A stretch of DNA of 62,465 bases, from assembly GCA_021413445.1 (NCBI GenBank), contig JAIOQI010000048.1:1-62465 (forward strand), given 5' to 3'. The notes under the pieces were generated by a model. The model was not told where the DNA came from, made no database searches, and saw nothing but the letters and a program-made list of their open reading frames with translations. The position numbers and the translations under genes are program-made. Origin of the DNA: Alphaproteobacteria bacterium (lineage in GTDB: Bacteria; Pseudomonadota; Alphaproteobacteria; Micavibrionales; UBA2020). This document shows, one piece after another, positions 27,251 to 37,029 of this stretch; within the stretch, counting starts at the first letter, position 1; each line of letters begins with the position of its first letter.

Positions 27251-27472
27251 TTATTTAAAACGGAAAATGATGCGGCCTTTGGTGAGATCGTAAGGCGTCA
27301 TTTCAACAGTCACCTTGTCGCCTTCGAGGACGCGTATCCTGTTCTTGCGCATTTTGCCGGAGCTATGCCCCAGGATGACGTGGCCGTTATCAAGCTTGAC
27401 GCGGAACATCGCATTCGGAAGGATTTCCTGGACGATTCCGTCGAAAGTCATTAAATCTTCTTTTTCAGACAT
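27251..27472 (-). CDS. infA: Translation initiation factor IF-1
   Basis: A single S1/OB-fold factor that blocks the ribosomal A site at initiation. The 73 residues cover the whole family: [40 protein letters not shown] and the C-terminal [18 protein letters not shown]. The frame extends 11 codons upstream but the start at 27472 matches the family length. First gene of infA-maf-rng. Confidence 0.97.
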   Translation of the reverse strand: MSEKEDLMTFDGIVQEILPNAMFRVKLDNGHVILGHSSGKMRKNRIRVLEGDKVTVEMTPYDLTKGRIIFRFK

Positions 27473-27680
27473 ATTTCCCATTATTCCAGAATTGTTGAGG
27501 TACAATAAATAAACGACAGAGAGGGTTCTTGTCCAGTATTACTTTATTTTCAATGGGTTCATCGAAAAATGGGCATTGACCGGCGTTTTGAAGCCCGCCG
27601 CCCATCATCCTGATTGACTTGTAAGTTCGCTTTTGTTTACAGTCTGTAAAATAACAGCAGAATAACAGGCGGTATTTTTT

Positions 27681-28664
27681 ATGCCAAAACCAAAGAATAA
27701 CGACAAACTGCCCATCGTTTACAGCAAAAATTATGACATCGGCTTCAGGGGCATGGAAAAACTGCATCCTTTTGACCTGAGAAAATACAGCCATGTCTTT
27801 AACGAGCTTGTCCGGCGCGGCCTTATCAAGCCCGACCAGGTCGTCAAGCCCGAAAAAGCCAGCGAAAAAGACCTCGCCGCCGTTCACAGCGCGGAATATT
27901 TGAAAACCTGGCAGGACCGCAAGGCGCTGGCCGGCATATTCGAAGTTCCTGCCATGGGCAAGATGCCCGCCTTCGTCACCCGCCAGCTTGTCATTAACCC
28001 CATGCTGCACCAGACGGGCGGCAGCATCGCGGCGGCGGAACTGGCGCTCCAGCACGGCTGGGCGATCAACCTCGGCGGCGGCTTCCACCACGCTTCGGCG
28101 GAAAGAGGCCACGGCTTCTGCCTCGTCGCCGACATCACGATCGCCATCAAAAAACTGCGCGAGACCCATCCCGAGATCAAGAAAATCATGATCGTCGATC
28201 TGGACGCCCATCAGGGCGACGGGTATGAGCGCGATTTTTACAAAGATCCCGACGTTTTCATCCTCGACTTCTATAACAAATACACCTTCCCGATGGACAT
28301 CTCTGCACGGCAGAGAATCAACATCAATGAAGGCCTGAAGCCGGGCACAAAAGACCAGGAATATCTCGCCAAGCTGGCGGACGCCCTCAGACAAGCTCCG
28401 GCGGAATTCAAGCCGGACGTCATATTCTATGTGGCGGGCACGGACATCCTGGCCGGCGATCCCGTAGGCCAGCTGGCCGTCAGCGCCGCCGGCGTCGTCC
28501 AGCGCGATGAAATGGTCTTCGGCCATGCCCTGACGAACAAAATTCCAGTTGTGATGCTGTTCGGCGGCGGATACCTGCCGTCGAACGCCGGGATGATCGC
28601 CGATTCCATCGAAAACCTGGACAAGAAATTCGGCCTGCTCAAGAAGAATACACCGCAGCCCTAA
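27681..28664 (+). CDS. HDAC11-like (class IV) histone deacetylase-family hydrolase
   Basis: A 327-residue zinc deacylase of the arginase/deacetylase fold. The pattern INLGGGFHHASAERGHGFC, ADITIAIKKL, DLDAHQGDGYERDF and DFYNKYTFP is close to eukaryotic HDAC11, more so than to AcuC or HdaH types. Catalytic residues are all present: His136/His137, zinc ligands Asp175, His177 and Asp255 (AGTDILAGDP), and Tyr298 in FGGGY. Bacterial targets could be acetylated polyamines, lysines or, as for HDAC11, fatty-acylated lysines; this cannot be decided here. It stands alone, divergent from infA and convergent with murA (stops 1 base apart). Confidence 0.9.
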   Translation: MPKPKNNDKLPIVYSKNYDIGFRGMEKLHPFDLRKYSHVFNELVRRGLIKPDQVVKPEKASEKDLAAVHSAEYLKTWQDRKALAGIFEVPAMGKMPAFVTRQLVINPMLHQTGGSIAAAELALQHGWAINLGGGFHHASAERGHGFCLVADITIAIKKLRETHPEIKKIMIVDLDAHQGDGYERDFYKDPDVFILDFYNKYTFPMDISARQRININEGLKPGTKDQEYLAKLADALRQAPAEFKPDVIFYVAGTDILAGDPVGQLAVSAAGVVQRDEMVFGHALTNKIPVVMLFGGGYLPSNAGMIADSIENLDKKFGLLKKNTPQP

Positions 28665-28665
28665 C

Positions 28666-29940
28666 CTAAGCCGCCTCGTCCTTCAGACGCTCCAGCTTTG
28701 CGCCGACGGTGGAGAGCTTGCCGACGATGTTCTCGTAGCCGCGCTCCAGATGGTAGATGCGGTGGACGGTGGTGGCGCCTTCGGCGACCAGCCCCGCCAG
28801 CACGAGGGAAACGGAAGCCCGCAGGTCCGTCGCCATCACGTCGGCGCCCTTCAGCTTCGCAACCCCGCGCACCAGGGCGGAGGAGCCGTGGACAGTGATG
28901 TCCGCGCCCATGCGCACCAGTTCAGGCACGTGCATGAAGCGGTTCTCGAAGATCGTTTCCGTGACCATCCCCGCCCCTTCGGCAATCGTCAGCATCGACA
29001 TCATCTGCGCCTGCAGGTCGGTGGGGAAGCCGGGATAGGGCTCGGTCATGATGTCCACCCCGCGCAGGCGCGCGCTGGCCCTTTGCACGGTGATATTGCC
29101 GCCGTCGCCGGTGATATCGACGCCCGCCTTGTGCAGCGGGTCGAGAAGATAGTCGATGTGCTGCAGATTGCAGTGCTTCAATGTCAGCTTGCCGCCGGTC
29201 ATGGCGCCGGCGATCACGAAGGTGCCGGCCTCGATACGGTCGGCGATGACGGTGTGCTCCGTCCCGCGCAGGAAAGGTTTGCCGTGGATGGTGATGGTAT
29301 CCGTGCCCAGACCTTCAATTTCCGCGCCCATTTTAATCAGGCATTCGCCCAGATCTGTAATCTCCGGTTCGCGGGCGGCATTGGCCAAAGTGGTTGTGCC
29401 TTTGGCCAGCGTCGCCGCCATCATCACGTTTTCAGTCGCGCCCACCGACACCTTCGGGAAGTGGATATGCGCGCCCTTCAGCCCCTGCTTTGCCGTGGCA
29501 TGGATATAGCCCTCGATCAGCTCGATCTCCGCGCCGAGCTGCTTCAGCCCGTCGATATGCAGGTCCACCGGGCGGGTGCCGATCGCGCAGCCGCCGGGCA
29601 GCGATACCTTCGCCTCGCCATGCCGCGCCACCAGGGGGCCCAGCACCAAAATGCTCGCCCGCATCTTGCGCACCAGCTCATAGGGCGCCACGCAGCTGCT
29701 GATCGCCGGAGCGTGCAGCTTGATAGTCTTGCTTTTGGCGTCATAGGCGGAGGTCACGCCCAGCTGGCCCAGCACTTCGCACAGCGAGGCCACGTCGCGG
29801 AGATCCGGCACCTTGTGCAGGATCAGCGGCTGGTCGGTCAGGATCGCCGCCGTCATCAGCGGCAAAGCCGCGTTCTTGGCGCCGCTGATCTCGATTTCCC
29901 CGTTCAGCGGCGTGCCGCCCTGTATCCTGATTTTATCCAT
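28666..29940 (-). CDS. murA: UDP-N-acetylglucosamine 1-carboxyvinyltransferase
   Basis: First committed step of peptidoglycan synthesis: transfers enolpyruvate from PEP to UDP-GlcNAc. The 424 residues are full length for MurA, with [20 protein letters not shown] (PEP/UDP-GlcNAc binding Lys22-Asn23 pair), the loop [15 protein letters not shown] containing the catalytic Cys (the fosfomycin target, not an Asp variant), and [14 protein letters not shown]. Upstream on the same strand lie dcd and a small basic protein. Confidence 0.96.
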   Translation of the reverse strand: MDKIRIQGGTPLNGEIEISGAKNAALPLMTAAILTDQPLILHKVPDLRDVASLCEVLGQLGVTSAYDAKSKTIKLHAPAISSCVAPYELVRKMRASILVLGPLVARHGEAKVSLPGGCAIGTRPVDLHIDGLKQLGAEIELIEGYIHATAKQGLKGAHIHFPKVSVGATENVMMAATLAKGTTTLANAAREPEITDLGECLIKMGAEIEGLGTDTITIHGKPFLRGTEHTVIADRIEAGTFVIAGAMTGGKLTLKHCNLQHIDYLLDPLHKAGVDITGDGGNITVQRASARLRGVDIMTEPYPGFPTDLQAQMMSMLTIAEGAGMVTETIFENRFMHVPELVRMGADITVHGSSALVRGVAKLKGADVMATDLRASVSLVLAGLVAEGATTVHRIYHLERGYENIVGKLSTVGAKLERLKDEAA

Positions 29941-29945
29941 CTTAA

Positions 29946-30500
29946 TTACATCCTCGGCAGGGTGACGCCCTTTTGGCCCATGTATTTCCCGGCGCGGTCA
30001 GCATAGGAGATTTCGCACACGCTGTCGCCCTTAAAAAACAGGAACTGGGCGATGCCCTCGTTGGCATAGACCTTGGCGGGCAGCGGCGTGGTGTTGGAGA
30101 TTTCCAGCGTCACCTGCCCTTCCCATTCCGGCTCCAGCGGCGTGACGTTCACGATCAGGCCGCAGCGCGCATAGGTGCTTTTGCCGAGGCAGATCACCAG
30201 CACGTCGCGCGGCACCTTGAAAGTCTCTATGGTCCGGGCCAGGACAAAGCTGTTCGGGGGGATGATGCAGATATCCGTCTTGCGGGTCACGAAGCTGGAG
30301 GGGTTGAAATTCTTCGGATCGACGATCGCATTATCGACGTTGGTGAAAATCATGAACTCGTCCGACAGGCGGCAGTCATAGCCGTAGGAAGATACCCCGT
30401 AGGAAATGACGCCCTCGCGTTTCTGGCGCTCCTCGAAAGGCGTAATCATGCCGTTCTCGAGGGACTGCTCGCGTATCCAGCTGTCGGGCATAATGGCCAT
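29946..30500 (-). CDS. dcd: dCTP deaminase
   Basis: Deaminates dCTP to dUTP, the main route to dTTP in many bacteria. The 184-residue protein shows [39 protein letters not shown] and [20 protein letters not shown] with the catalytic Glu. The start has AGAGG 7 bases upstream. It lies 5 bases before murA and is probably co-transcribed. Confidence 0.96.
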   Translation of the reverse strand: MAIMPDSWIREQSLENGMITPFEERQKREGVISYGVSSYGYDCRLSDEFMIFTNVDNAIVDPKNFNPSSFVTRKTDICIIPPNSFVLARTIETFKVPRDVLVICLGKSTYARCGLIVNVTPLEPEWEGQVTLEISNTTPLPAKVYANEGIAQFLFFKGDSVCEISYADRAGKYMGQKGVTLPRM

Positions 30501-30504
30501 ACTT

Positions 30505-30636
30505 TTACCTCTTCTTGTCCGATGAAGCAGCTCCGTCGCGGGCGCGGGTCTGCTGTTTGCGCTTCAGCAAATTCTGGCGCAAAGCGTCCGCGCGCTTTTG
30601 CAGGGCTGTCTTGGGCTTTGAGTTGTTCATGCCCAT
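30505..30636 (-). CDS. Very small basic protein
   Basis: A 43-residue peptide ([20 protein letters not shown], then [12 protein letters not shown]) of a type seen as small Arg/Lys-rich open frames in alphaproteobacteria near murA. It ends 5 bases before dcd. The frame extends upstream to 30762, but that part does not look like protein. Start could also be the Met at 30630. A nucleic-acid-binding role is a guess. Confidence 0.5.
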   Translation of the reverse strand: MGMNNSKPKTALQKRADALRQNLLKRKQQTRARDGAASSDKKR

Positions 30637-30792
30637 AAAACTAGAGTGATATTGACGTGGGGTCAAGACCCGGAAAATTGGCGTTTTTATTAGGTATTTA
30701 CGCGGAGCAGCTCCGCGCGGCCCTGAACCCGGTGCTCGGCAGAAACCCTTGCCGCAGAGCACCTGAGCCGGAATTTTATCTGGCTTGCGATG

Positions 30793-31680
30793 CTATGAGT
30801 GGCCAGGACCGTTACCATTACCACCGGCATTGGAGTGATCAGGAGGGCCATTACCGTTGCCATTGCCGCCAGCATTGGAGTGATCAGGAGGGCCATTACC
30901 ACCGGCATCGGCCACAGTTTGGGCGGCGGCATCGGCCGCGGCTTGAGCGGCAGCATCGGCCGCGGCTTGGGCGGCAGCATCGGCCTGTGCATTATCCGGA
31001 GCCGGAGGAGCCGGATCTTCCACAGAGGGAGCTGCATCGACCGTATCATCTATGAAAGAAACAGGCTCAGCCGAAACGCTGCCGTCATCGGGCCATAAGA
31101 CATTCAAGCCGGGCAATGAGGTGGGTATGTCATCTTCGGCGGAAGGCACCTCCAGCGACGGAAAAATAACGGACACATCGTTTGCCGGCTCATTCATTTC
31201 AGGCAAATCCCCGAAATCGCCGGTGCCGGGCACAATCAGTTTGCCGATACCGGGAATTTCAACGGCGATTGGGGAATATGGCGCTAAAGCCAGCTGTACA
31301 AGGTGCTGCGACCCGCCTTTACCCGTCTCGTACCATACATTCCCGCTGAGCTTAAGGTCATTGCCCGTGACGATGATATGCCTGACTTCCTGGGACTTGA
31401 TATTGGCTTTACCGTATTTTTCGATGGGGACAACTTTATCGAAATCTTTAATGAGTTTGTCGGCTCTGATATTTTCGCGGAAAAAATATATCCCGCCCTT
31501 GGCATTATCGACGGCTGAAAAAGCCCCCGCTTTGTTGCCAGATGAAATAATCGTGCTCAAAAGACCGGCGCCCGCCGCTGCATTATCCCCCAAAGCCCCG
31601 GCGTAAGCTGCCATTGCATGGCCGCTCATAAGACTTGTCGCAAGGGTGAAGGAGATAACTAGAGCCTTCTTGTGTTTCAT
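30793..31680 (-). CDS. Exported protein with Ala/Asp and Gly-Asn-Pro repeats
   Basis: A 295-residue protein. MKHKKALVISFTLATSLMSG plus HAMAA forms a signal peptide. The mature N-terminal domain (about 26-130) is not recognised; then comes an acidic Pro-rich stretch, an Ala-Asp-Gln repeat (ADAAAQAAADAAAQ) and two copies of GNGPPDHSNAGGNGNG. The tail has no sorting signal that I recognise. GGAGAG before the ATG at 31680 sets the start. It might be a surface or matrix protein. It is transcribed away from the exported peptides at 32003. Confidence 0.75.
   Translation of the reverse strand: MKHKKALVISFTLATSLMSGHAMAAYAGALGDNAAAGAGLLSTIISSGNKAGAFSAVDNAKGGIYFFRENIRADKLIKDFDKVVPIEKYGKANIKSQEVRHIIVTGNDLKLSGNVWYETGKGGSQHLVQLALAPYSPIAVEIPGIGKLIVPGTGDFGDLPEMNEPANDVSVIFPSLEVPSAEDDIPTSLPGLNVLWPDDGSVSAEPVSFIDDTVDAAPSVEDPAPPAPDNAQADAAAQAAADAAAQAAADAAAQTVADAGGNGPPDHSNAGGNGNGNGPPDHSNAGGNGNGPGHS
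30827..30900 (-). repeat. Two 29-bp direct repeats coding GPPDHSNAGG
   Basis: An identical 29-base unit (GCATTGGAGTGATCAGGAGG and nine more bases on the plus strand) occurs at 30827-30855 and 30872-30900, start-to-start distance 45 bases (15 codons), so copy-number change keeps the frame. Confidence 0.85.
30901..30990 (-). repeat. 24-bp tandem repeat coding the Ala/Asp/Gln segment
   Basis: Nearly identical 24-base units begin at 30925 and 30949, with a diverged copy at 30901 and a partial copy at 30973. Each codes for eight residues (ADAAAQAA type), so slippage would change protein length in frame. Confidence 0.85.
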
Positions 31681-32002
31681 GGGAATTCTCTCCATTACAA
31701 GTTGCCACAAGATGAGACTATCAAGTATTGATTAACAAACACTTTAAGTTCATGCCAATAAGCATCTGAATTTATTGATTCTTTATTTCTGTAAAATTAA
31801 AAAATCAATAAATTTCAAATGGCTATACAAAATGGCCCCCTTTTAAGACGATAATTACAAAGGTGCCCCAAAAACTCTCCTGCAACTAAATCCAGAATCG
31901 GTCATTACTCCCGTTTCACACTTTATTAACTATTTTATGTTAACTTTATCTATATGTAGGAGATTTTTGAGAAATTAAACCCAACAGCAAAGGATGAGTA
32001 GT
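31681..32002. other. AT-rich divergent intergenic region
   Basis: 322 bases between two divergent exported-protein genes. It is much richer in A and T than the genes around it, with poly-A/T tracts and repeated TTAACT/TTAACA words. It presumably holds both promoters, but I cannot assign -35 and -10 boxes with confidence. No tRNA, frame or hairpin stands out. Confidence 0.5.
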
Positions 32003-32299
32003 ATGAAAAAGATGATTTTAGCCGCGGCAGCCTTCGCGACCATGATCGGCTCCGCTTCAACTGGCGCGATGGCGGCAAGCGAGCAAAGTAAAGACCCTAT
32101 GATGATTCTTGGAAAAAAGAATACGGAAGCAACGGCAGCGACGGCCATAACGTCTGAACCAGCCCCCCCTCCTGTTTCCACAGCGACCATGGCAACGGCG
32201 CCAGAGCAGGTAAATCTGGTTACTCTACAATCGCAAGATAGTTATGGTAACATTTGTAGTATGAGTATTGATTATGAATCAAAGGGGGAATTTATATGA
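32003..32299 (+). CDS. Small exported protein (first of a tandem pair)
   Basis: 98 residues beginning MKKMILAAAAFATMIGSAST with cleavage near AMA-A, then a short Thr/Ala/Pro-rich mature part. No family recognised. Its leader is clearly homologous to that of the next gene at both DNA and protein level. The start may be the ATG at 31994. Its stop overlaps the next start (ATGA). Confidence 0.6.
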   Translation: MKKMILAAAAFATMIGSASTGAMAASEQSKDPMMILGKKNTEATAATAITSEPAPPPVSTATMATAPEQVNLVTLQSQDSYGNICSMSIDYESKGEFI

Positions 32300-32586
32300 A
32301 GACCATAGTTTTAACCGCAGCAGCCATCGCAACGATGCTCAGCCTCGCATCGACGGAAGCAATGGCCTTAAGAGTCATGAGCCCAGAGGTAGTAGATGTA
32401 GATAAGAACCAAGGCCTGACAATTATCGGCGGCAAAGCGCCGGTCAGGTTGGCGCCGATACAATCGGAGCTACAGCAGCTATACGCTACCGATGTTCCAG
32501 CAGCAGACACTGTTCGCACCGAAATCGCGCCAACTACTAACATTTTCGCTGATATGAGGCAGTTTCTCCTCGAGCTCATACGCTAA
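32296..32586 (+). CDS. Small exported protein (second of a tandem pair)
   Basis: 96 residues: signal peptide MKTIVLTAAAIATMLSLAST ending near AMA-L, then a mature part with VVDVDKNQGLTIIGGKAPVR and a C-terminal amphipathic helix. The mature part differs from that of the first gene while the leaders match, as after an old duplication with divergence. Translation is coupled through the 4-base overlap. Confidence 0.6.
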   Translation: MKTIVLTAAAIATMLSLASTEAMALRVMSPEVVDVDKNQGLTIIGGKAPVRLAPIQSELQQLYATDVPAADTVRTEIAPTTNIFADMRQFLLELIR

Positions 32587-32717
32587 CCTAATGAGTGAAT
32601 TAGGGAAAAATGATTGCTCGCTACCTACTTTTCTGTTGAATTGTGGAGGTGAGGACGCCACACTGGATTCGTTATCAGTGTAACCATTCGCTTCGGCAAC
32701 CCCTTCGGAAAGAAATC

Positions 32718-33545
32718 ATGACAAAACTCAGGCAACAAAAAGGTTTCACGCTCGTCGAACTGGCGATCGTGCTCGTCATTATCGGCCTTCTGATCGGCGG
32801 CATCCTGAAAGGGCAGGAACTGATGACCAACGCCCGCGCCACCGCCACCGTCGTGCAGTTCAAGGCGGTTGAAGCGGCCATGAACACGTTTCTCGACAGC
32901 CGGGGCGCCCTGCCCGGAGATTTTGACGGCAACAACCAAATCCCGGGCTGCGGCAACACCCCCGGCAGCGGTCCCTGCTCCATTCCGGACGCCACCGCTC
33001 ATAACGGAATCATCGGAGATCCCAACTGGCCTTTGACGCAGGGTCAGTACAGCGGCGCTCTCGCGGGCGGCCTTGAGAAATATGAACCCGGCCTTTTCTG
33101 GTTCTACCTCGCCGCAACGGGCCTGCTTTCGGGTATCGACGGCACTTCCCTCCCCGCCGACCCCGCTGGTCCTTTCTTTGGTAAAGACCTGCCGGAGACC
33201 AAGTTCGGCGGCGGCATGCTGGTCGGGAACGGTGACGGCGCACCGACAAGATACGGCAGCCGCGCGGCAGCGCCCGGAGGCAACGTCACCATCACCGGAA
33301 CGCTTCTTTCCCTGGTTGTGGATCCGGTAGCCCTCAATGACATCGGAACGCCGGGTGCAATGCTGCTGAAACCGACAGTCGCCGCCCAGATCGACCGCAA
33401 GGCCGATGACGGCCTTCCCGGCGGCGGCGCCGTCCAGGCATTTGGCAATGCCGGCTGCGTCGATAATACGAATATGGTGCAAAGCCTGTACAACGAGGGC
33501 AACACGTCCAGGGATTGCGGCCTGTACGTCGGCATCGGGAACTAA
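32718..33545 (+). CDS. Type IV pilin-like prepilin
   Basis: A 275-residue protein with a class III signal: basic leader MTKLRQQKG, then FTLVELAIVLVIIGLLIGG, cut by prepilin peptidase between Gly and Phe, with Glu5 of the mature protein present. The long C-terminal globular domain is Gly/Asn/Pro-rich with Cys pairs (CGNTPGSGPC, GCVDNTNMV), not a standard major pilin. No pilus assembly genes are adjacent. The start at 32718 has GGAAAG upstream; the frame upstream to 32643 is not pilin-like. Confidence 0.85.
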   Translation: MTKLRQQKGFTLVELAIVLVIIGLLIGGILKGQELMTNARATATVVQFKAVEAAMNTFLDSRGALPGDFDGNNQIPGCGNTPGSGPCSIPDATAHNGIIGDPNWPLTQGQYSGALAGGLEKYEPGLFWFYLAATGLLSGIDGTSLPADPAGPFFGKDLPETKFGGGMLVGNGDGAPTRYGSRAAAPGGNVTITGTLLSLVVDPVALNDIGTPGAMLLKPTVAAQIDRKADDGLPGGGAVQAFGNAGCVDNTNMVQSLYNEGNTSRDCGLYVGIGN

Positions 33546-33575
33546 AGCTGAAGGATCATAAGCGCTTGAAATAAA

Positions 33576-33650
33576 TGGTGATCCCGGTGGGATTTGAACC
33601 CACGACCCTCTGATTAAAAGTCAGATGCTCTACCGCTGAGCTACGGAATC
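33576..33650 (-). tRNA. tRNA-Lys (anticodon TTT)
   Basis: Acceptor GATTCCG/CGGGATC (with one G-T pair), anticodon stem TCTGA/TCAGA with loop CTTTTAA, T-loop GGTTCAAATCC, discriminator A, encoded CCA. Confidence 0.95.
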
Positions 33651-33783
33651 ACAGTGAAGTGACTGAGACAGTAGGAGATTTCCTCAGTCGCGGTCAATAG
33701 ATAGATGAAAAAGGCTATTTTGTAAATTGTTTTCTGAAGCTTTTACTGTTGTTTTACGACAAAGAAAGCTTTAAAAACAACCC

Positions 33784-36471
33784 ATGCAACCTCAAACTGC
33801 CCAATCCGCGCCGGAGGGGAATTCCACCCCGATGATGGCGCAGTATCACAGCGTCAAAGCGCAGTATCCCGACTGCCTGCTGTTCTACCGCATGGGCGAT
33901 TTTTACGAGTTGTTTTTCGATGACGCGCTCAAGGCTGCCGCCGCGCTCGACATCACCCTCACCAAGCGCGGCCAGCACAAGGGCGAGGAAATCCCCATGT
34001 GCGGCGTGCCGTGGCATGCCCACGAAAACTACCTCGCCCGCCTGATCCGCCAGGGCTACAAGGTCGCCATCTGCGAACAGGTCGAAACGCCGGACGAAGC
34101 GAAGAAACGCGGCGGCTATAAGGCGCTGGTGCAGCGCGATGTGATCCGCGTCGTCACCCAGGGCACCCTCACCGAAGACACTTTGCTGGAAAAAAACAGC
34201 AACAACTACCTGACCGCCATTGCCGATGTCGGCGGCGCGATGGGTATCGCCTGGCTGGATTTATCGACCGGCGATTTCACCTTGCAGCCGCTGTTCGCCA
34301 AGGATCTCGGCGCGGCGCTGGAGCGCATCAGCCCCGGCGAGATCCTCCTCTCCGAAAAACTCGCACAGACCCCTGCCCTGTTCGACGTTTTTGCCGATTA
34401 TAAAAGCAAGCTGACGCTCCAGCCGCACAGCCGTTTCGACAGCGAAAACGCGAAGCGGCGCCTGGAAAAGATTTTCGGGGTCGGCACGCTGGAAAGCTTC
34501 GGCGCCTTCAGCCGCGCGGAGATCACCGCCGCCGGCGCGCTGATCGACTATGTCGAGCTGACGCAGAAAGGCAAATTCCCGCGCCTCTCCCCGCCCCGCC
34601 AGCTGCTGCTCGGCGCGGTGATGGAGATCGACGCCGCCACCCGCCGCAACCTCGAGCTGACCCAGACCCTGAACGGCCAGCGGCAGGGCAGCCTACTGCA
34701 CACGCTGGATATGACCGTCACCGGCGCGGGGGCGCGCCTGCTCTCCCGGCATCTGGCCATGCCGCTGACCCATCCCGACGACATCCACCGCCGCCTCGAC
34801 ATGGTCGAGTTTTTTGCCGAGCGCAATACCGTCCGCGCCGATACCCGCAAATTTTTGCAGCACTGCGCCGACATCGAACGGGCGCTGGCGCGGCTCAGCC
34901 TCGATCGCGGGGGGCCGCGGGATTTAGCCTCCATCCGCGACACGCTGGCGCAAACCATCCAGCTGCACCGGCTCATCAGCCAGCGAAAAGAGCCGACACT
35001 GGACACTGAACTGCCCGAAGGCATCAAGGCGGCGCTCGCCACCCTTGCGCTGTGGGGCGGCCATCATCCCCTAATCGACCAGCTGGAGCGCGCCCTGTCG
35101 CCCGAGCTGCCTGCCCTGGCGCGGGACGGCGGTTTCATCAACAAAGGCTATTCCCACAAGCTGGACGAGTTCAAATCCCTGCGCGAGGAAGGCCACCGCC
35201 ATATCGCGCAGTTGCAGGCCAAATATGTGCAGAAGACCGGCGTCGCCACGCTCAAGATCAAGCACAACAACATCATCGGCTACCATATCGACGTCAGCAC
35301 CAACAACGCCGACAAGCTTTTTGCCAATGCCGCCGATTTCATCCACCGCCAGACCCTCGCCACATCAGCGCGCTTCACCACCACCGAACTTTCCGAGCTG
35401 GAGCGGCGAATCTCCGAAGCCGCCGGAAAATCCCTGGCGCTGGAGCTGGAGCTGTTTGCCGGGCTGGTCAGGGAAGTGCTGGCGCAGGGCGAACTGATCG
35501 CCAAAACGGCGACGGCGCTGGCGGGGCTTGACGTCGCGGCGGCGCTGGCCGAACTCGCCATTGCCCGCCGCTACACGCGCCCGCAGGTCGATCACAGCAC
35601 GTCTTTCGACATCAGGGGCGGACGGCACCCGGTGGTCGAACAGGCGCTCAAAAAGCAAGGCAACGCCGATTTCATCGCCAACGACTGCACGCTGGCCGAT
35701 GACACACGCCTCTGGCTGCTCACCGGCCCCAATATGGCGGGGAAATCCACCTTCCTGCGCCAGAATGCGCTGATCGCCCTGATGGCGCAGATGGGCTCTT
35801 TTGTTCCCGCCACCCACGCCCATATCGGCACCGTCGATCGCCTGTTCAGCAGCGTCGGCGCGGCGGACGACCTGGCGCGCGGGCGCTCGACCTTCATGGT
35901 GGAAATGGTGGAAACGGCGACCATCCTCAATCAGGCGACGGCGCGCTCGCTGGTCATCCTCGACGAGATCGGCCGCGGCACCGCCACTTATGACGGCCTG
36001 TCGATCGCCTGGGCCTGCCTTGAATACCTGCATGAAGTGAACAAATGCCGCGCCCTGTTCGCGACCCATTATCACGAGCTGACCGACCTCACCCGGAGCC
36101 TGCCGCAGCTCGCCTGCTACACGATGCGGGTCAAGGAATGGAAAGACAGCATCATCTTCCTGCATGAAGTGGCGCACGGCACCGCCGACAGGTCTTACGG
36201 CATCCACGTGGCGAAGCTGGCCGGGCTGCCCCCCGCCGTCATCCGCCGCGCCGAGGAAGTGCTAAAAACCATCGAAGGCCAGCCCACCGGCAAAGCCGCC
36301 AAATCCATGGCCGCCGACCTGCCGCTGTTCAGCGCCGCGCCTGTTGCGCAGGTGGCGAAAATATCGGCAGCCGAAGAAGCTTTAAAGCACCTCAACCCCG
36401 ACACGCTCTCGCCCAAAGAGGCGCTGGAAAGTCTGTATCAGCTCAAAATCCTGCAGAACAAGGATTCATAA
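33784..36471 (+). CDS. mutS: DNA mismatch repair protein MutS
   Basis: Recognises mismatches and starts methyl-independent or MutL-dependent repair. 895 residues, normal length. Mismatch-reading Phe-x-Glu is at 40-42 ([10 protein letters not shown]). The connector, lever and clamp regions follow; the ATPase has Walker [17 protein letters not shown] (about 650), [13 protein letters not shown], Walker [18 protein letters not shown] and [11 protein letters not shown]. The C-terminus ends in a short oligomerisation helix. glnD lies downstream, a common alphaproteobacterial neighbourhood, here separated by two genes. Confidence 0.97.
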   Translation: MQPQTAQSAPEGNSTPMMAQYHSVKAQYPDCLLFYRMGDFYELFFDDALKAAAALDITLTKRGQHKGEEIPMCGVPWHAHENYLARLIRQGYKVAICEQVETPDEAKKRGGYKALVQRDVIRVVTQGTLTEDTLLEKNSNNYLTAIADVGGAMGIAWLDLSTGDFTLQPLFAKDLGAALERISPGEILLSEKLAQTPALFDVFADYKSKLTLQPHSRFDSENAKRRLEKIFGVGTLESFGAFSRAEITAAGALIDYVELTQKGKFPRLSPPRQLLLGAVMEIDAATRRNLELTQTLNGQRQGSLLHTLDMTVTGAGARLLSRHLAMPLTHPDDIHRRLDMVEFFAERNTVRADTRKFLQHCADIERALARLSLDRGGPRDLASIRDTLAQTIQLHRLISQRKEPTLDTELPEGIKAALATLALWGGHHPLIDQLERALSPELPALARDGGFINKGYSHKLDEFKSLREEGHRHIAQLQAKYVQKTGVATLKIKHNNIIGYHIDVSTNNADKLFANAADFIHRQTLATSARFTTTELSELERRISEAAGKSLALELELFAGLVREVLAQGELIAKTATALAGLDVAAALAELAIARRYTRPQVDHSTSFDIRGGRHPVVEQALKKQGNADFIANDCTLADDTRLWLLTGPNMAGKSTFLRQNALIALMAQMGSFVPATHAHIGTVDRLFSSVGAADDLARGRSTFMVEMVETATILNQATARSLVILDEIGRGTATYDGLSIAWACLEYLHEVNKCRALFATHYHELTDLTRSLPQLACYTMRVKEWKDSIIFLHEVAHGTADRSYGIHVAKLAGLPPAVIRRAEEVLKTIEGQPTGKAAKSMAADLPLFSAAPVAQVAKISAAEEALKHLNPDTLSPKEALESLYQLKILQNKDS

Positions 36472-36566
36472 TCTTGCCGCGCTTCCTCTTGATCTCAAAT
36501 AAACAAACCATGTACCATTAGTGACTGTTGATTTTAAAACGCTATCCAATCCAAGGAATGTAAAAA

Positions 36567-37022
36567 ATGAAAAAAGCAATTTACTTTTTTAGCATATTCA
36601 CCATTTGCCTGGCCTGTTTGTTTTCTTATGCGTCATTCGCCGATAAAGGGTCTCCCCATGGAAAAAAAGGTATCGCAGCCTCCCCTAAACACGAAAATAG
36701 CAGCCTGTTAAGAGCTGAAGACCGGGAAATCATCAATACCTTTCTCGCTGAACGTAAGCAGAGCGGACTGCGTCATTGCCCGCCGGGACTAGCTAAAAAG
36801 AACAATGGCTGCCTGCCGCCGGGCATAGCCAAAAAATACTCTATCGGCAACCGCCTGCCGGATGATGCCGAAGTCCTCCCCCTGCCCGAAGAACTCCTCA
36901 GACGCCTGCTGCCGCCCACGGGCTATTATTACGGTCAGGTTGACGGGGATGTCGTACTGATCTCAGAAGCGACTAAAAACGTCATCGACGCGGTCACGCT
37001 GCTTTCTTCGATAGGAAAGTAA
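36567..37022 (+). CDS. Periplasmic RcnB-like protein
   Basis: 151 residues with a signal peptide (MKKAIYFFSIFTICLACLFS, cleavage near SFA-D). The middle has two related motifs, CPPGLAKKNNGC and LPPGIAKK, then the ending GYYYGQVDGDVVLISEATKN, the pattern of small RcnB-type periplasmic proteins. RcnB modulates Ni/Co efflux in E. coli; most members are uncharacterised. The two Cys may form a disulphide. Confidence 0.7.
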   Translation: MKKAIYFFSIFTICLACLFSYASFADKGSPHGKKGIAASPKHENSSLLRAEDREIINTFLAERKQSGLRHCPPGLAKKNNGCLPPGIAKKYSIGNRLPDDAEVLPLPEELLRRLLPPTGYYYGQVDGDVVLISEATKNVIDAVTLLSSIGK

Positions 37023-37029
37023 TCTTCGC

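Noticed and set aside
28750-30006. A 418-residue plus-strand frame
   Set aside because: Antisense to murA; Arg/His/Gln-rich shadow composition.
30827-30990. CRISPR-like array
   Set aside because: The repeats are in-frame coding repeats without unique spacers.
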